Below, piece by piece: positions 43,503 to 51,928 of a DNA stretch of 64,000 bases. Under the pieces are notes generated by a model, which did not search any database, was not told the origin of the DNA, and worked only from the letters and a program-made list of their open reading frames with translations. The position numbers and the translations under genes were made by a program. Positions within the stretch are counted from its first letter, which is position 1. Each line of letters opens with the position of its first letter. Source of the DNA: Duganella zoogloeoides (lineage in GTDB: Bacteria; Pseudomonadota; Gammaproteobacteria; Burkholderiales; Burkholderiaceae_D); assembly GCF_034479515.1 (NCBI RefSeq), contig NZ_CP140152.1, positions 2,790,001-2,854,000 of the forward strand, written 5' to 3'.

Positions 43503-45704
43503 ATGAAATTCACCAAGCCGGCAAGCATCAATCCCATCGACCAGCTCAAGGTGGTGGGCAAGCCCCTGGACCGGATCGACGGTCCGCTCAAAGTCACCGG
43601 CACCGCGCCGTACGCGTACGAACAGCACGCAGCGGCGCCGAACGCCGTCTACGGCTATGTGATCGGCGCCAGCATCCCCAAGGGGCGCATCAAGGGTATC
43701 GACAGCACCGCCGCCAACCGCGCGCCGGGCGTGCTGACCATTGTCACGCACGAGAGTGCGGGCAAACTGGGCAAAGGCAATTTCAACACCGCCCACCTGC
43801 TGGCCGGACCCGACGTGCAGCATTATCACCAGGCCGTGGCCTTGGTGGTGGCCGAGACCTTCGAGCAGGCGCGTGCTGCCGCCGCGCTGGTGCGCGTCGA
43901 TTACGAGGCTGCGCCGGGAGCGTTCGACCTCAAGGCAGCGATGGCCCGGGCCAGGCCGGTCAAGTCCGGCGACAGGGACGAAGACCGCACCGGCGACTTC
44001 GAAGGCGCGTACGCCAATGCCCCGGTCAAGCTCGACGCCACCTACACCACGCCCGATCACACCCATGCGATGATGGAGCCGTTCGCATCGATCGCATCGT
44101 GGCAAGGTGACCAGCTCACGGTATGGATCTCGAACCAGATGATAGCCTGGACCCGCACCGACCTGGCCACCACGCTGGGCATCCCCAAGGACAAGGTGCG
44201 ATTGATTTCGCCTTACATCGGCGGCGGCTTCGGCGGCAAGCTCTTCCTGCGCAGCGAAACCGTGCTGGCCGCGCTGGCCGCCAGGTTCGTCAAGCGCCCG
44301 GTGAAGGTGACGCTGCAACGCCCGCTCATCGCCAACAACACCACGCACCGCCCGGCCACCATCCAGCGCATCCGCATCGGGGCCTCGCGCGAGGGCCGCA
44401 TTACCGCCATCGCCCACGAGAGCTGGTCGGGCGACCTGGAAGGCGGCGGGCCGGAAACGGCGGTGGCGCAAACGCGCCTGCTGTACGCCGGTGCTAACCG
44501 CCTGACCCGCATGATGCTGGCCACGCTCGATCTGCCGGAAGGCAATGCCATGCGCGCGCCGGGCGAGGCGCCGGGCCTGATGGCGCTGGAAGTGGCCATC
44601 GACGAACTGGCGGAAAAACTCAGGATGGACCCGGTAACGTTCCGCGTCCTCAACGACACCACGGTCGATCCCGAGCAGCGTGGCCGCAAGTTCTCGCAGC
44701 GCCGCCTGGTGGAGTGCCTGCGCCAGGGCGCGCGCAAGTTCGGCTGGGACCAGCGCGCCGCGCAGCCGGGTACGCGCCGCGACGGCCGCTGGCTGGTGGG
44801 CATGGGCGTGGCCTCGGCCTTCCGCAACAACATCGTGATGACGTCCGGCGCGCGCGTACGGCTGGAGCAGGGAGGCACGGTGACGGTGGAAACCGACATG
44901 ACCGACATCGGCACCGGCAGTTACACCATCATCGCCCAGACGGCGGCAGAAATGCTAGGCCTGCCGGTCGAGCGCGTAACGGTGCGCCTGGGCGACTCGT
45001 CGTTCCCGGTGTCATCCGGCTCGGGCGGGCAGTGGGGCGCCAACAGCGCCACGGCCGGCGTGTATGCAGCGTGCGTGAAGCTGCGCGAACAGATTGCGCG
45101 CCAGGCCGGCCTCGATCCGGTCGCCGCCGAATTTGCCGACGGCCAGGTGCACGTCGGCGCCAAGAAGGTGGCGCTGTCCGACGTGGCAGCCCCGGGTGCG
45201 ATCACGGCGGAAGACGCGATCGAATTCGGTGATCTCGGCAAAAAATTCCAGCAATCGACTTTCGGGGCGCACTTCGTGGAAGTGGGCGTGGACCTGGCGA
45301 CCGCCGAAGTGCGGGTGCGGCGCATGCTGGCCGTGTGCGCGGCGGGCCGCATCCTCAACCCCAAGACCGCGCGCAGCCAGCTGATCGGCGCCATGACCAT
45401 GGGCGTGGGCGGGGCGTTGATGGAGCACCTGGTGGTGGACAAGCGCCTGGGCTTTTTCGTCAATCACGACCTGGCCGGGTACGAGGTGCCGGTGCATGCC
45501 GACATTCCGCACCAGGAGGTGGTTTTCCTCGACGAGAACGACCCGATGTCGTCGCCGATGAAAGCCAAGGGTGTCGGTGAGTTGGGCCTGTGCGGCGTAG
45601 GGGCGGCGGTGGCCAATGCCATCCACAATGCCACGGGCATCCGCGTGCGCGACTATCCGCTCACGCTGGATAAACTGATTGCGCAAATGCCGGCGGCGTA
45701 CTGA
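43503..45704 (+). CDS. paoC: Aldehyde oxidoreductase molybdenum subunit PaoC, copy 2
   Basis: This 733-residue catalytic subunit is paralogous to the protein at 23079 and collinear with it except for one residue. The catalytic Glu693 in AKGVGELG and the cofactor motifs SPYIGGGFGGKLF, RAPGEAPGLMALE and GSGGQWGANS are intact. Differences cluster in the N-terminal third and near residues 140-170, where substrate-channel and surface changes could occur. After the stop a 12-bp unit (TACTGACCGCTG) repeats about 2.5 times from 45699, then a terminator follows. Confidence 0.94.
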   Translation: MKFTKPASINPIDQLKVVGKPLDRIDGPLKVTGTAPYAYEQHAAAPNAVYGYVIGASIPKGRIKGIDSTAANRAPGVLTIVTHESAGKLGKGNFNTAHLLAGPDVQHYHQAVALVVAETFEQARAAAALVRVDYEAAPGAFDLKAAMARARPVKSGDRDEDRTGDFEGAYANAPVKLDATYTTPDHTHAMMEPFASIASWQGDQLTVWISNQMIAWTRTDLATTLGIPKDKVRLISPYIGGGFGGKLFLRSETVLAALAARFVKRPVKVTLQRPLIANNTTHRPATIQRIRIGASREGRITAIAHESWSGDLEGGGPETAVAQTRLLYAGANRLTRMMLATLDLPEGNAMRAPGEAPGLMALEVAIDELAEKLRMDPVTFRVLNDTTVDPEQRGRKFSQRRLVECLRQGARKFGWDQRAAQPGTRRDGRWLVGMGVASAFRNNIVMTSGARVRLEQGGTVTVETDMTDIGTGSYTIIAQTAAEMLGLPVERVTVRLGDSSFPVSSGSGGQWGANSATAGVYAACVKLREQIARQAGLDPVAAEFADGQVHVGAKKVALSDVAAPGAITAEDAIEFGDLGKKFQQSTFGAHFVEVGVDLATAEVRVRRMLAVCAAGRILNPKTARSQLIGAMTMGVGGALMEHLVVDKRLGFFVNHDLAGYEVPVHADIPHQEVVFLDENDPMSSPMKAKGVGELGLCGVGAAVANAIHNATGIRVRDYPLTLDKLIAQMPAAY

Positions 45705-45745
45705 CCGCTGTACTGACCGCTGTACTGACACATGTAGAAACGATT

Positions 45746-45763
45746 ACGGGGCTGCGGCCCCGT
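45746..45763. terminator. Bidirectional terminator between paoC copy 2 and LysR gene
   Basis: ACGGGGC and GCCCCGT form a 7-bp stem with a TGCG loop between two convergent genes. The right flank TCTTCAATTCTT is T-rich, which fits the rightward pao transcript. Confidence 0.65.
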
Positions 45764-45765
45764 CT

Positions 45766-46659
45766 TCAATTCTTCAATCGGATCGCCTCGATCACCAGTG
45801 ACAGGGCCCGCGAGGACTGCCGCCGGCTCGGATAATAGGCGTGCAGTCCTTCGAAGTTCGGACAGCAGTCCTCCATCACCGACACCAGGCGGCCAGCCGC
45901 GATATGTTCGTCCACCAGGTCGCCGGGCAGGAAGGCCAGGCCGCAGCCGGCCAGTGCCGCGTCGCGCATCGGATACACGCTGGTAAATACGGCTTGGCCG
46001 CGCACGCGCGCTTCCACGGGCTTGCCGTGTTCGCACAATTCCCACGCATACAAGCCGCCGCTGCCGGCAAAGCGCAGTGCGATGCAGTTCTGCTTCAGCA
46101 GATCTGCGATCGTGTTCGGCTTGCTGTGCCAGGCGAAGTACGACGGCGAGCCGACGATGCGCATCGGAATATCGGGCGTGAGGCGCACGGCGATCATGTC
46201 CTTTTCTACCTGGTCGCCGTGGCGCACGCCGATGTCGTAGCGCTCGGCAGCGATATCGACCAGCCGGTAGTCCGAGTTGATTTCCACGTGCAGGTCCGGG
46301 TATAGCGGCAACAGCGGCGCGATGCGCGGTAACAGGATCGTATCGACCACCAGGTCGATGGCGGTGATGCGGATGGTGCCGGCCGGCTTGTCGCCAAGGT
46401 CGGTGACGGCCGCGATCTCCGCCTCGATTTCCTCCAGGCGCGGCGCCACATTGAGCAGCAGCCGCTCGCCAGCTTCGGTAGGGGAGACGCTGCGCGTGGT
46501 GCGCGTCAGCAGGCGCACGCCCAGGCGTTCTTCCAGCGAACGGATGATATGGCTGAGCGCCGATTGCGTCATGCCGAGCTTGGCGGCTGCCCGCGTAAAA
46601 CTGCGCTCGCGCGCGACGGCGAAAAAGACGAGAATGTCGCTGATATTGTCGCGTGCCAT
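45766..46659 (-). CDS. LysR-family transcriptional regulator
   Basis: This 297-residue regulator has an N-terminal winged helix-turn-helix (DILVFFAVARERSFTRAAAKLGMTQSALSHIIRSLEE split as FTRAAAKLGMTQSALSHIIR) and a periplasmic-binding-like effector domain (GTIRITAIDLVVDTILLP, AERYDIGVRHGD, GCGLAFLPGDLVDEH). The type resembles LysR proteins that control oxidoreductase or exporter genes. It is convergent with pao copy 2, not divergent, so the usual positional rule does not assign its target. The KfrA-like gene is divergent with 110 bp between. ATG 46659 places the helix-turn-helix at the normal position. Confidence 0.9.
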   Translation of the reverse strand: MARDNISDILVFFAVARERSFTRAAAKLGMTQSALSHIIRSLEERLGVRLLTRTTRSVSPTEAGERLLLNVAPRLEEIEAEIAAVTDLGDKPAGTIRITAIDLVVDTILLPRIAPLLPLYPDLHVEINSDYRLVDIAAERYDIGVRHGDQVEKDMIAVRLTPDIPMRIVGSPSYFAWHSKPNTIADLLKQNCIALRFAGSGGLYAWELCEHGKPVEARVRGQAVFTSVYPMRDAALAGCGLAFLPGDLVDEHIAAGRLVSVMEDCCPNFEGLHAYYPSRRQSSRALSLVIEAIRLKN

Positions 46660-46719
46660 GGTCGATGCGGTGGTTGCAAAGACTCGATGATACAGCAAGT
46701 GCTTGCTTGGGATTGAATA

Positions 46720-46747
46720 GTATTACATAATACGTGGTATGTAATAC
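46720..46747. promoter_or_regulatory. Inverted repeat GTATTACA-N12-TGTAATAC upstream of the KfrA-like gene
   Basis: Perfect 8-bp arms lie 22 bp before the KfrA-like start. AATACG also recurs as a direct repeat inside and just after it. KfrA proteins repress their own promoters by binding repeats near the start, so this is a natural candidate site. Confidence 0.5.
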
Positions 46748-46769
46748 GTTATTTTATCGGGAGTCATGC

Positions 46770-47546
46770 ATGGCACGTACCGGATTGTCGAAAGAAGAGG
46801 TGGCGCACGCTCGCGCCGGTTTGCTGGCGCAAGGCCAGTACCCGTCGGTGGATGCGGTACGCGTGGCGTTGGGCAATACTGGCTCCAAGACCACGATCCA
46901 CAAATATTTGAAAGAGCTCGATGAAGAGCAGGGCAGTGCTATCGCGGCTGGCGGGCGCCCATCGACTATCAGCGATGTCCTGCACGACCTGGTGGAGCGG
47001 CTGGCGGCGCGGCTGCGCCAGGAGTCGGACGACCAGCTCGATCTCGCGCGCGCGGAACTGGCCGAGAAAGAGCTGCAACTGGCGCACGCAAATCGGCAGA
47101 TGGAAAGCGAATTGCGCACCACGCGCGAACAGGAGGCACGGCTGCAAACCGAGTTGCGCCAGCAGCGGCTGGCCTTCAACATCAAGCAGGACGAACTGGC
47201 GCAACTGAGCAAGGAAAGCAGCCGCATCGCGACCGAGCTGGCGCACACCCAGCAATCGCTGTACGAACAGCTGACCAACGCCCGCAAGCTCGAACAGAAA
47301 GTCGAGCAACTGCAGGCGCAGCAACGTCACACGGGCGACCTGGAACGGCAGCTGGCCACGAGCATCGCCCACAACGAGCGCCTGGGCGAGCAGGTGGCGG
47401 CGATGGAATCGGCCCTAGCGCCAGCGCAGGCGCGAGCCCGCGAACTGGAACTGCTGCTGGCGCAGGCCGAAGCACGCGCGCAGGTCCAGGAGCAGATGGG
47501 GGAGCAGTTGCGAGCCTACCTGGACCGGATGGCGGCGCCGAAGTAG
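46770..47546 (+). CDS. KfrA-like DNA-binding coiled-coil protein
   Basis: This 258-residue protein has an N-terminal KfrA-type DNA-binding domain (SKEEVAHARAGLLAQGQYPS, then VRVALGNTGSKTTIHKYLKELDEE). A long alpha-helical coiled coil from about residue 80 to the end is rich in Glu, Gln, Ala and Leu heptads. KfrA was described on plasmids as an autoregulator that may also help partitioning. Chromosomal copies are frequent and poorly studied. GGGAG lies 7 bp before the ATG at 46770. A palindrome just upstream supports autoregulation. Confidence 0.85.
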   Translation: MARTGLSKEEVAHARAGLLAQGQYPSVDAVRVALGNTGSKTTIHKYLKELDEEQGSAIAAGGRPSTISDVLHDLVERLAARLRQESDDQLDLARAELAEKELQLAHANRQMESELRTTREQEARLQTELRQQRLAFNIKQDELAQLSKESSRIATELAHTQQSLYEQLTNARKLEQKVEQLQAQQRHTGDLERQLATSIAHNERLGEQVAAMESALAPAQARARELELLLAQAEARAQVQEQMGEQLRAYLDRMAAPK

Positions 47547-47549
47547 GGC

Positions 47550-48197
47550 CTAGATGTAATGGAGCTCCGGGGCCGGTGGCGGCGCGGTCAACGCGACCAG
47601 CAGCGCCTCGATGTCGCGCCGTACATCTTCTGTCGGCGGTATGCCCTGGTAGCGCAGGGTGTGGTATCCGGCGTTGCGTAGCATGGTGTCCCGATCCGCG
47701 TCGGCCGCTCGCTTGTTCCAGTGCGACCGGTCATCAAGTTCGACGACCGCGATCGGCGTCAGTTGCCGCGAGCAGATAACGAAATCCGCCACCTTGCGGT
47801 CGAAACGGTTACGATGAGTTTGTTCGTCGGTGGTGATCAGGGCGGAAAACGCCACTTGGGCCAGTACCACGCACTCGGGCAGCGCGGTGGAAAGCGTGCT
47901 GAACATCTGTTCTTCGAACGGCGTCAGTGGGCGTCGGGCGCGTACCGGTATGCTGCTCAGCGGTGGCGGTGATGACGGTGGCAGATCCCGGACCGGGGGA
48001 GCGAAAACTGGCAGCGGCGTCGGACGCTCCTGGCGTTGCTGATTTCGCTGACGCCGTTTGTGCGCCGAGAGACGTGCTCTGATAAATGACAGCACTGCAT
48101 AGAGCGCTAGGGCTGGCAAACCGTACTGAATAAATGCGGTGAACAATGGTTGCGCAATGCTCGCCACTAGCGGGTCTTGAAGTACGGGGGATGTCAT
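47550..48197 (-). CDS. DUF2726 protein with N-terminal membrane anchor
   Basis: This 215-residue protein has one N-terminal hydrophobic helix (LFTAFIQYGLPALALYAVLSF), a basic and Pro-rich linker, then a DUF2726 domain. That domain has LTPFEEQMFSTL, VLAQVAFSAL, FDRKVADFVIC, VVELDDRSHW and LRNAGYHTLRYQ. The D-x-n-(V/I)-E-x-D/H pattern looks like a restriction-endonuclease-like fold, the accepted relation of DUF2726, so a nuclease role is possible. ATG 48197 is preferred over a GTG two codons earlier. It is convergent with the KfrA-like gene with 3 bp between. Confidence 0.8.
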   Translation of the reverse strand: MTSPVLQDPLVASIAQPLFTAFIQYGLPALALYAVLSFIRARLSAHKRRQRNQQRQERPTPLPVFAPPVRDLPPSSPPPLSSIPVRARRPLTPFEEQMFSTLSTALPECVVLAQVAFSALITTDEQTHRNRFDRKVADFVICSRQLTPIAVVELDDRSHWNKRAADADRDTMLRNAGYHTLRYQGIPPTEDVRRDIEALLVALTAPPPAPELHYI

Positions 48198-48232
48198 ACC
48201 CACAGCATAACGCCATTATTTCTCGATGGCAA

Positions 48233-49174
48233 CTACCTTGACATTTGGCTACCCTCGCGCTCAATCAGCCGGGCGATATCCTCGAACCGCATCCCCTCGC
48301 AACTGACCGCCATCCCACCGTCAAACACCGGCTGCGCCAGCTTGGTTAGCACGCTGCCGCTCGGCATTTCCACGGCCAGCCGCGCGCCGCGTTCCCACGC
48401 GTGGCGCACGCTATCGTGCCAGAGCACCGGTCGCGCCATGTTGCGGGCCAGGTCGGCGCCGATGGCGGCGCCGTCAAATAGCGCCCCCGCCGCGCTGCCG
48501 CTGATGTACGTCATGCGCGGACGGCGCAACGGCACGCCAGCCATCGCCGCTGCCAGTTCCATCGCCTGCCGGTCGAATAATTCGCAATGCGACGGCACGC
48601 TTACCGCCAGCCGCTCGGTCTTGGCGCCCGAGCTGCCGGTCTGCACCAGCGCGGCTACTGCCGCCATGGCCTGGTCGGCACCGGCGATGACTAACTGGCG
48701 CGGGCCGTTCAGGTTGGCCAGGTACACGGGCGTTTCCATGCTGTGCACTTGCGCTATCAGCGGCGTGAGCTGGGCTTCCAACAGGCCCGATACCGCCGTC
48801 ATGCCAAAGCCGGCCGGATAGGCATCTTCCATCGACTGTGCACGCTGGCGCACCAGCCGCACGGCGTCGGCAAAGTCCAGCACACCGGCAGTGACGGCGG
48901 CCGGATAGGCGCCGATCGACAGCCCTGCCACCATCGTCGGTTGTGCGCCGAGAACGGCCAGGTAGCGCGCGGCAGCCACGCCAGCCACCAGCAGGCACAG
49001 TTGCACGGGAACGGTGGAGCGCAGCGCTTCGACGGTGTCGAGCAACAACACGTCGCTGCGCAGCGCCGCCGATGCCTCGGCCAGCGTGTTACCCACCGCC
49101 GCGTGCACGGGCAGTGCGTGCAGCATGCCGGGCTTTTGCGCGCCCTGGCCGGGGAAGGTGAACAGCACGCTCAT
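48233..49174 (-). CDS. mdcH: Malonate decarboxylase epsilon subunit / malonyl transferase MdcH
   Basis: MdcH is a malonyl-CoA:ACP transacylase-like enzyme that loads malonyl onto the acetylated carrier MdcC. It has TFPGQGAQKPGM at the start, the nucleophile serine in VAGLSIGAYPA, and the conserved VPSHCELF histidine. It has 313 aa and is the last gene of the mdc operon. Its ATG overlaps the mdcG stop by four bases. A short AT-rich gap separates it from the DUF2726 gene. Confidence 0.94.
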   Translation of the reverse strand: MSVLFTFPGQGAQKPGMLHALPVHAAVGNTLAEASAALRSDVLLLDTVEALRSTVPVQLCLLVAGVAAARYLAVLGAQPTMVAGLSIGAYPAAVTAGVLDFADAVRLVRQRAQSMEDAYPAGFGMTAVSGLLEAQLTPLIAQVHSMETPVYLANLNGPRQLVIAGADQAMAAVAALVQTGSSGAKTERLAVSVPSHCELFDRQAMELAAAMAGVPLRRPRMTYISGSAAGALFDGAAIGADLARNMARPVLWHDSVRHAWERGARLAVEMPSGSVLTKLAQPVFDGGMAVSCEGMRFEDIARLIEREGSQMSR

Positions 49175-49830
49175 GCTGCCTCGCGCTGCGCGTCTGTCAT
49201 GCGCCACGGATCGGCGACCAGCACAGGCCCGTGCGCGGTCTTGAGCAGCAGCCGGCCGCCGCGCGCGTATTCGTTGAGGGCGAAACCGCCCAGGCCCGTA
49301 TCCACCTGGATATCGACCCGGCACGCCTGCTGGTCCTGCAACCGCAGCAAGCGGTCGATGATCCAGGCCGGCAGCGTTTCCGGTGCGCGCACCAGCAGAT
49401 CGAGGTCGCTGTCCGCGTGCAGCACCGGCAGGCCGGACGCCAGGTAAAAGCCGGCGCCGCCGGTAGGGCCCCACGCCAGGCCCAGGTCTTTCAGGCGCGG
49501 CGCCATGGCGGCCAGCGCGCGCAGCGGCGGCAGGACCGACTGGCACTCGTCCGAACGCACCGCGCGCAGATGCAGGCGCGCCAGCATCTCTGGCGTGACG
49601 CAGCGGGCCACGGCATCGCGCTGCACATAACCCTTGCAGCGCTGGCTGCGCGTGAGGCCGCGTGCGCCCACCGGCAGCAGGCTGCCAGGCGCCGCCTCGC
49701 GCCGCACCACCAGCGGCGCTTGCATGAGCCACGCCGCGTCGAGCCACCCGGGCCAGGCACCTCCCGTGTCGAAACGGTCGGGTAAGCGCACGAACAGCAG
49801 GTCGTGCGGACGGCAGGGCAGGCTTTTCAT
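49171..49830 (-). CDS. mdcG: Phosphoribosyl-dephospho-CoA transferase MdcG
   Basis: MdcG attaches the 2'-(5''-triphosphoribosyl)-3'-dephospho-CoA group to the carrier MdcC to make the holo-form. The 219-residue protein has the family start RPHDLLFVR, GARGLTRSQRCKGY, the nucleotidyltransferase-like GFYLASGLPVLHADSDLDLLVR (cut as HADSDLDLLVR) and NEYARGGRLLLKT. The two Asp residues in DSDLDL are the likely metal ligands. It lies between the transporter genes and mdcH. Confidence 0.93.
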   Translation of the reverse strand: MKSLPCRPHDLLFVRLPDRFDTGGAWPGWLDAAWLMQAPLVVRREAAPGSLLPVGARGLTRSQRCKGYVQRDAVARCVTPEMLARLHLRAVRSDECQSVLPPLRALAAMAPRLKDLGLAWGPTGGAGFYLASGLPVLHADSDLDLLVRAPETLPAWIIDRLLRLQDQQACRVDIQVDTGLGGFALNEYARGGRLLLKTAHGPVLVADPWRMTDAQREAA

Positions 49831-49833
49831 GCG

Positions 49834-50598
49834 TTATCCAACAATGGCGCGGGTGGCAAAGAATAACAGCGATGGACCGAGCAGGCAGCCCAGTCCCGTG
49901 TGGAACGTGGCCACCAGCGCGCCATACGGCACCAGCCTGCGGTCGGTGGCCGCGAGGCCGGCCGAGACGCCGGACACGGTGCCGGCCAGGCCGCCGAACA
50001 CCATCGCCGAACGCGGCGTGCGCAAGCCGAGGAACTTGGCGGCGGCCGGCGTGGCCACCATCACCAGGATGGCCTTGATCAGGCCGGCGGCAATACTCAG
50101 CGCCATCACGTCCGACGTGGCGCCAATGGCAGCCCCGGTGACCGGGCCGACGATATACGTGACCGCGCCGGCGCCGATAGTGGTGATGCTGACCGCATCG
50201 CGATAACCGAACGCGTAGGCCACGCCAGCGCCCACGATAAACGGCAGGAAAGTGCCCAGCAACAACGCCGCCACGCCGACCATGCCGGCCTTTTTCGCTT
50301 CCACCACTTGCACTTCGAACGCGGTGGCGACAATCGCGAAGTCGCGCAGCATGGCGCCGCCCATCAGGCCCACGCCGGCAAACAGCGAGACGTCGGCCAG
50401 GCCCTTGGTGCCGCCGGTCTGCACGCCGCCCCAGTAGGCCAGCCCAAGGCCGATCACGATGGCGATGGCGGAGCCGTGCACGCGTCCCATGGTCAAGTGG
50501 CGCGAGAGTTTCATGGAGATCAGCATCACCAGGCCCACCAGTGCAAATGCGGTGACCAGGCCGTTGTGGCGGGCGGTTCCTTCGAGTAGTTCGAGCAT
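49834..50598 (-). CDS. madM: Malonate transporter subunit MdcM/MadM
   Basis: This 254-residue inner-membrane protein has about seven helices and matches the MadM half of the two-part malonate:sodium symporter. Motifs include LISMKLSRHLTMGRVHGSAIA split around GRVHGSAIAIVIGLGLAYW, VGLMGGAMLRDFAIVATAF, and AVTYIVGPVTGAAIG. AAGGAGA precedes the ATG at 50598. It follows madL by 10 bp on the same strand, inside the mdc operon. It replaces the single-component carrier MdcF found in other mdc loci. Confidence 0.92.
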   Translation of the reverse strand: MLELLEGTARHNGLVTAFALVGLVMLISMKLSRHLTMGRVHGSAIAIVIGLGLAYWGGVQTGGTKGLADVSLFAGVGLMGGAMLRDFAIVATAFEVQVVEAKKAGMVGVAALLLGTFLPFIVGAGVAYAFGYRDAVSITTIGAGAVTYIVGPVTGAAIGATSDVMALSIAAGLIKAILVMVATPAAAKFLGLRTPRSAMVFGGLAGTVSGVSAGLAATDRRLVPYGALVATFHTGLGCLLGPSLLFFATRAIVG

Positions 50599-50608
50599 GA
50601 CGATCTCC

Positions 50609-51016
50609 TTAGCGCACGGTGGCAGGGGTTGGCACTTCCAGCGGCGGCAAAGCCGTTCCTTCAACCTTTTCGCCGCGGTTGATCAGCGCGATCACGCAGG
50701 CGCACACCACCACGCTGCCGACGGCCGCCAGCAGTGCGACCGGGCCGCCGCGCAGCGCGGTCAGCACATTCTGTTGCGCGGCCATGGCGACCACGACCGG
50801 GATATACATCGCGCCCCAGAAGGCCACGCCCATTTCGGTCTGCTCGGGCATCCAGCCCTTCTTGTGCATCCACAGCCGGGCGCAGATGAGCAATATCATC
50901 GCAATGCCGACGCCGCCGACATTGGTCTTGGCGCCGATCAGGGTGCCCAGCAGGTCGCCGAGGAAGATTCCCAGCAGGTGGCAGATCGCCAGTAAAGCGG
51001 TTCCGTAGATAATCAT
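50609..51016 (-). CDS. madL: Malonate transporter subunit MdcL/MadL
   Basis: This 135-residue membrane protein with about four helices is the small partner of MadM. It has the family opening IIYGTALLAICHLLGIFLGDLLG and IGAKTNVGGVGIAMILLI in sequence, cut here as HLLGIFLGDLLG and GAKTNVGGVGIAM. GGAG lies 8 bases before the ATG. An 87-bp gap separates it from mdcE upstream, the largest gap in the operon, and a secondary promoter there is possible. Confidence 0.92.
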   Translation of the reverse strand: MIIYGTALLAICHLLGIFLGDLLGTLIGAKTNVGGVGIAMILLICARLWMHKKGWMPEQTEMGVAFWGAMYIPVVVAMAAQQNVLTALRGGPVALLAAVGSVVVCACVIALINRGEKVEGTALPPLEVPTPATVR

Positions 51017-51103
51017 GATTGTGTCTCCAACTCGTTTCAACTCGTTCCAGGGATCGACCGCACCGGTTTATATAGTGGTTTCATGGGCGGCCGTCATAGT
51101 GGG

Positions 51104-51928
51104 TCAGGCGCTGGTCTCTCCTTTCCACTGCTCGCGCAGCAGTTGCCGGACGCGCCGCGAGGCGGCCCGGTGTTCGCCATCGAACCGGGTGGCGAGGTAT
51201 TTGCGGGTGTCGTTGGCGATATCGGCCAGCGCGGCTTCCAGAGTGGTCGTCACCAGCGCCACGTCGTCCGATGACGGCGCCGATGCGCTCGAAGGCTGCA
51301 GCACCTTCCACAACAAACCGAGCGACGCATAGCTGTGGATGTCGTACGCCATCGGCGGCACGCTTTGCGCGAGCGCTTCCAGGGCTTCCACCGACCGCAG
51401 CGTGATCCGCGCAGCGGACGCCTTGCCCATCGCATGCACCATCACGCCGGGATCGTCGAAAGCGATCAGGCGGTTGGCCTGGTAGCCATGGGCGAGGAAT
51501 GCGCCCGACATCGCCAGCCCGACGATCAGGCCGATCACCGGGTGGCCGGCCAGCCGCGCCTGGGCATAAGCGCCCGCCGCGCCGGCCAGCGCCTGGTGGA
51601 TGCCGAAGGCTTCCTCGCGGCGGCCATAGGCCTGGCTGGTGACGTCGATCACGGCGACGATGGCGCGCTTGTTGGAAGATGCGCGGTCGGCGTTTATAAC
51701 CTCGTGCACGGCCTGCGCCAGCTGCCAGCCTTCGACTAGGCCCACTTCGCCGGTGCGGGCGCGCGGGAAACGATTAGCGGCGTCGGGCACCACGGCAATA
51801 AAACGCGCGGGTGCACCGGCCAGGCTCGCATCGCGCACGCGCACCGCCGGCCAGTCATAAACATCGGCGCCGCCAGCGAGCAGGTCGAGCCAGGTGCCAC
51901 CGTTGGAGGTGTGGTTTGCGGTATTCAT
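51104..51928 (-). CDS. mdcE: Malonate decarboxylase gamma subunit MdcE
   Basis: MdcE pairs with MdcD as the carboxyltransferase-like decarboxylase that releases CO2 from malonyl-S-MdcC. The 274-residue crotonase-fold protein has RFIAVVPDAANRFPRARTGEVGL (cut as PDAANRFPRARTGEVGL), DVTSQAYGRREEAFGIH, VGLAMSGAFLAHGYQAN and VMVHAMGKASAARIT. Its ATG overlaps the mdcD stop (TGATG). AAAGGA lies upstream. No biotin is needed in this soluble, sodium-independent type. Confidence 0.94.
   Translation of the reverse strand: MNTANHTSNGGTWLDLLAGGADVYDWPAVRVRDASLAGAPARFIAVVPDAANRFPRARTGEVGLVEGWQLAQAVHEVINADRASSNKRAIVAVIDVTSQAYGRREEAFGIHQALAGAAGAYAQARLAGHPVIGLIVGLAMSGAFLAHGYQANRLIAFDDPGVMVHAMGKASAARITLRSVEALEALAQSVPPMAYDIHSYASLGLLWKVLQPSSASAPSSDDVALVTTTLEAALADIANDTRKYLATRFDGEHRAASRRVRQLLREQWKGETSA

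Noticed and set aside
45699..45729. A 12-bp tandem repeat (about 2.5 units) at the end of paoC copy 2 as a CRISPR or VNTR locus.
   Set aside because: The units are contiguous with no spacers and too few. It is a small local slippage product after the stop codon.
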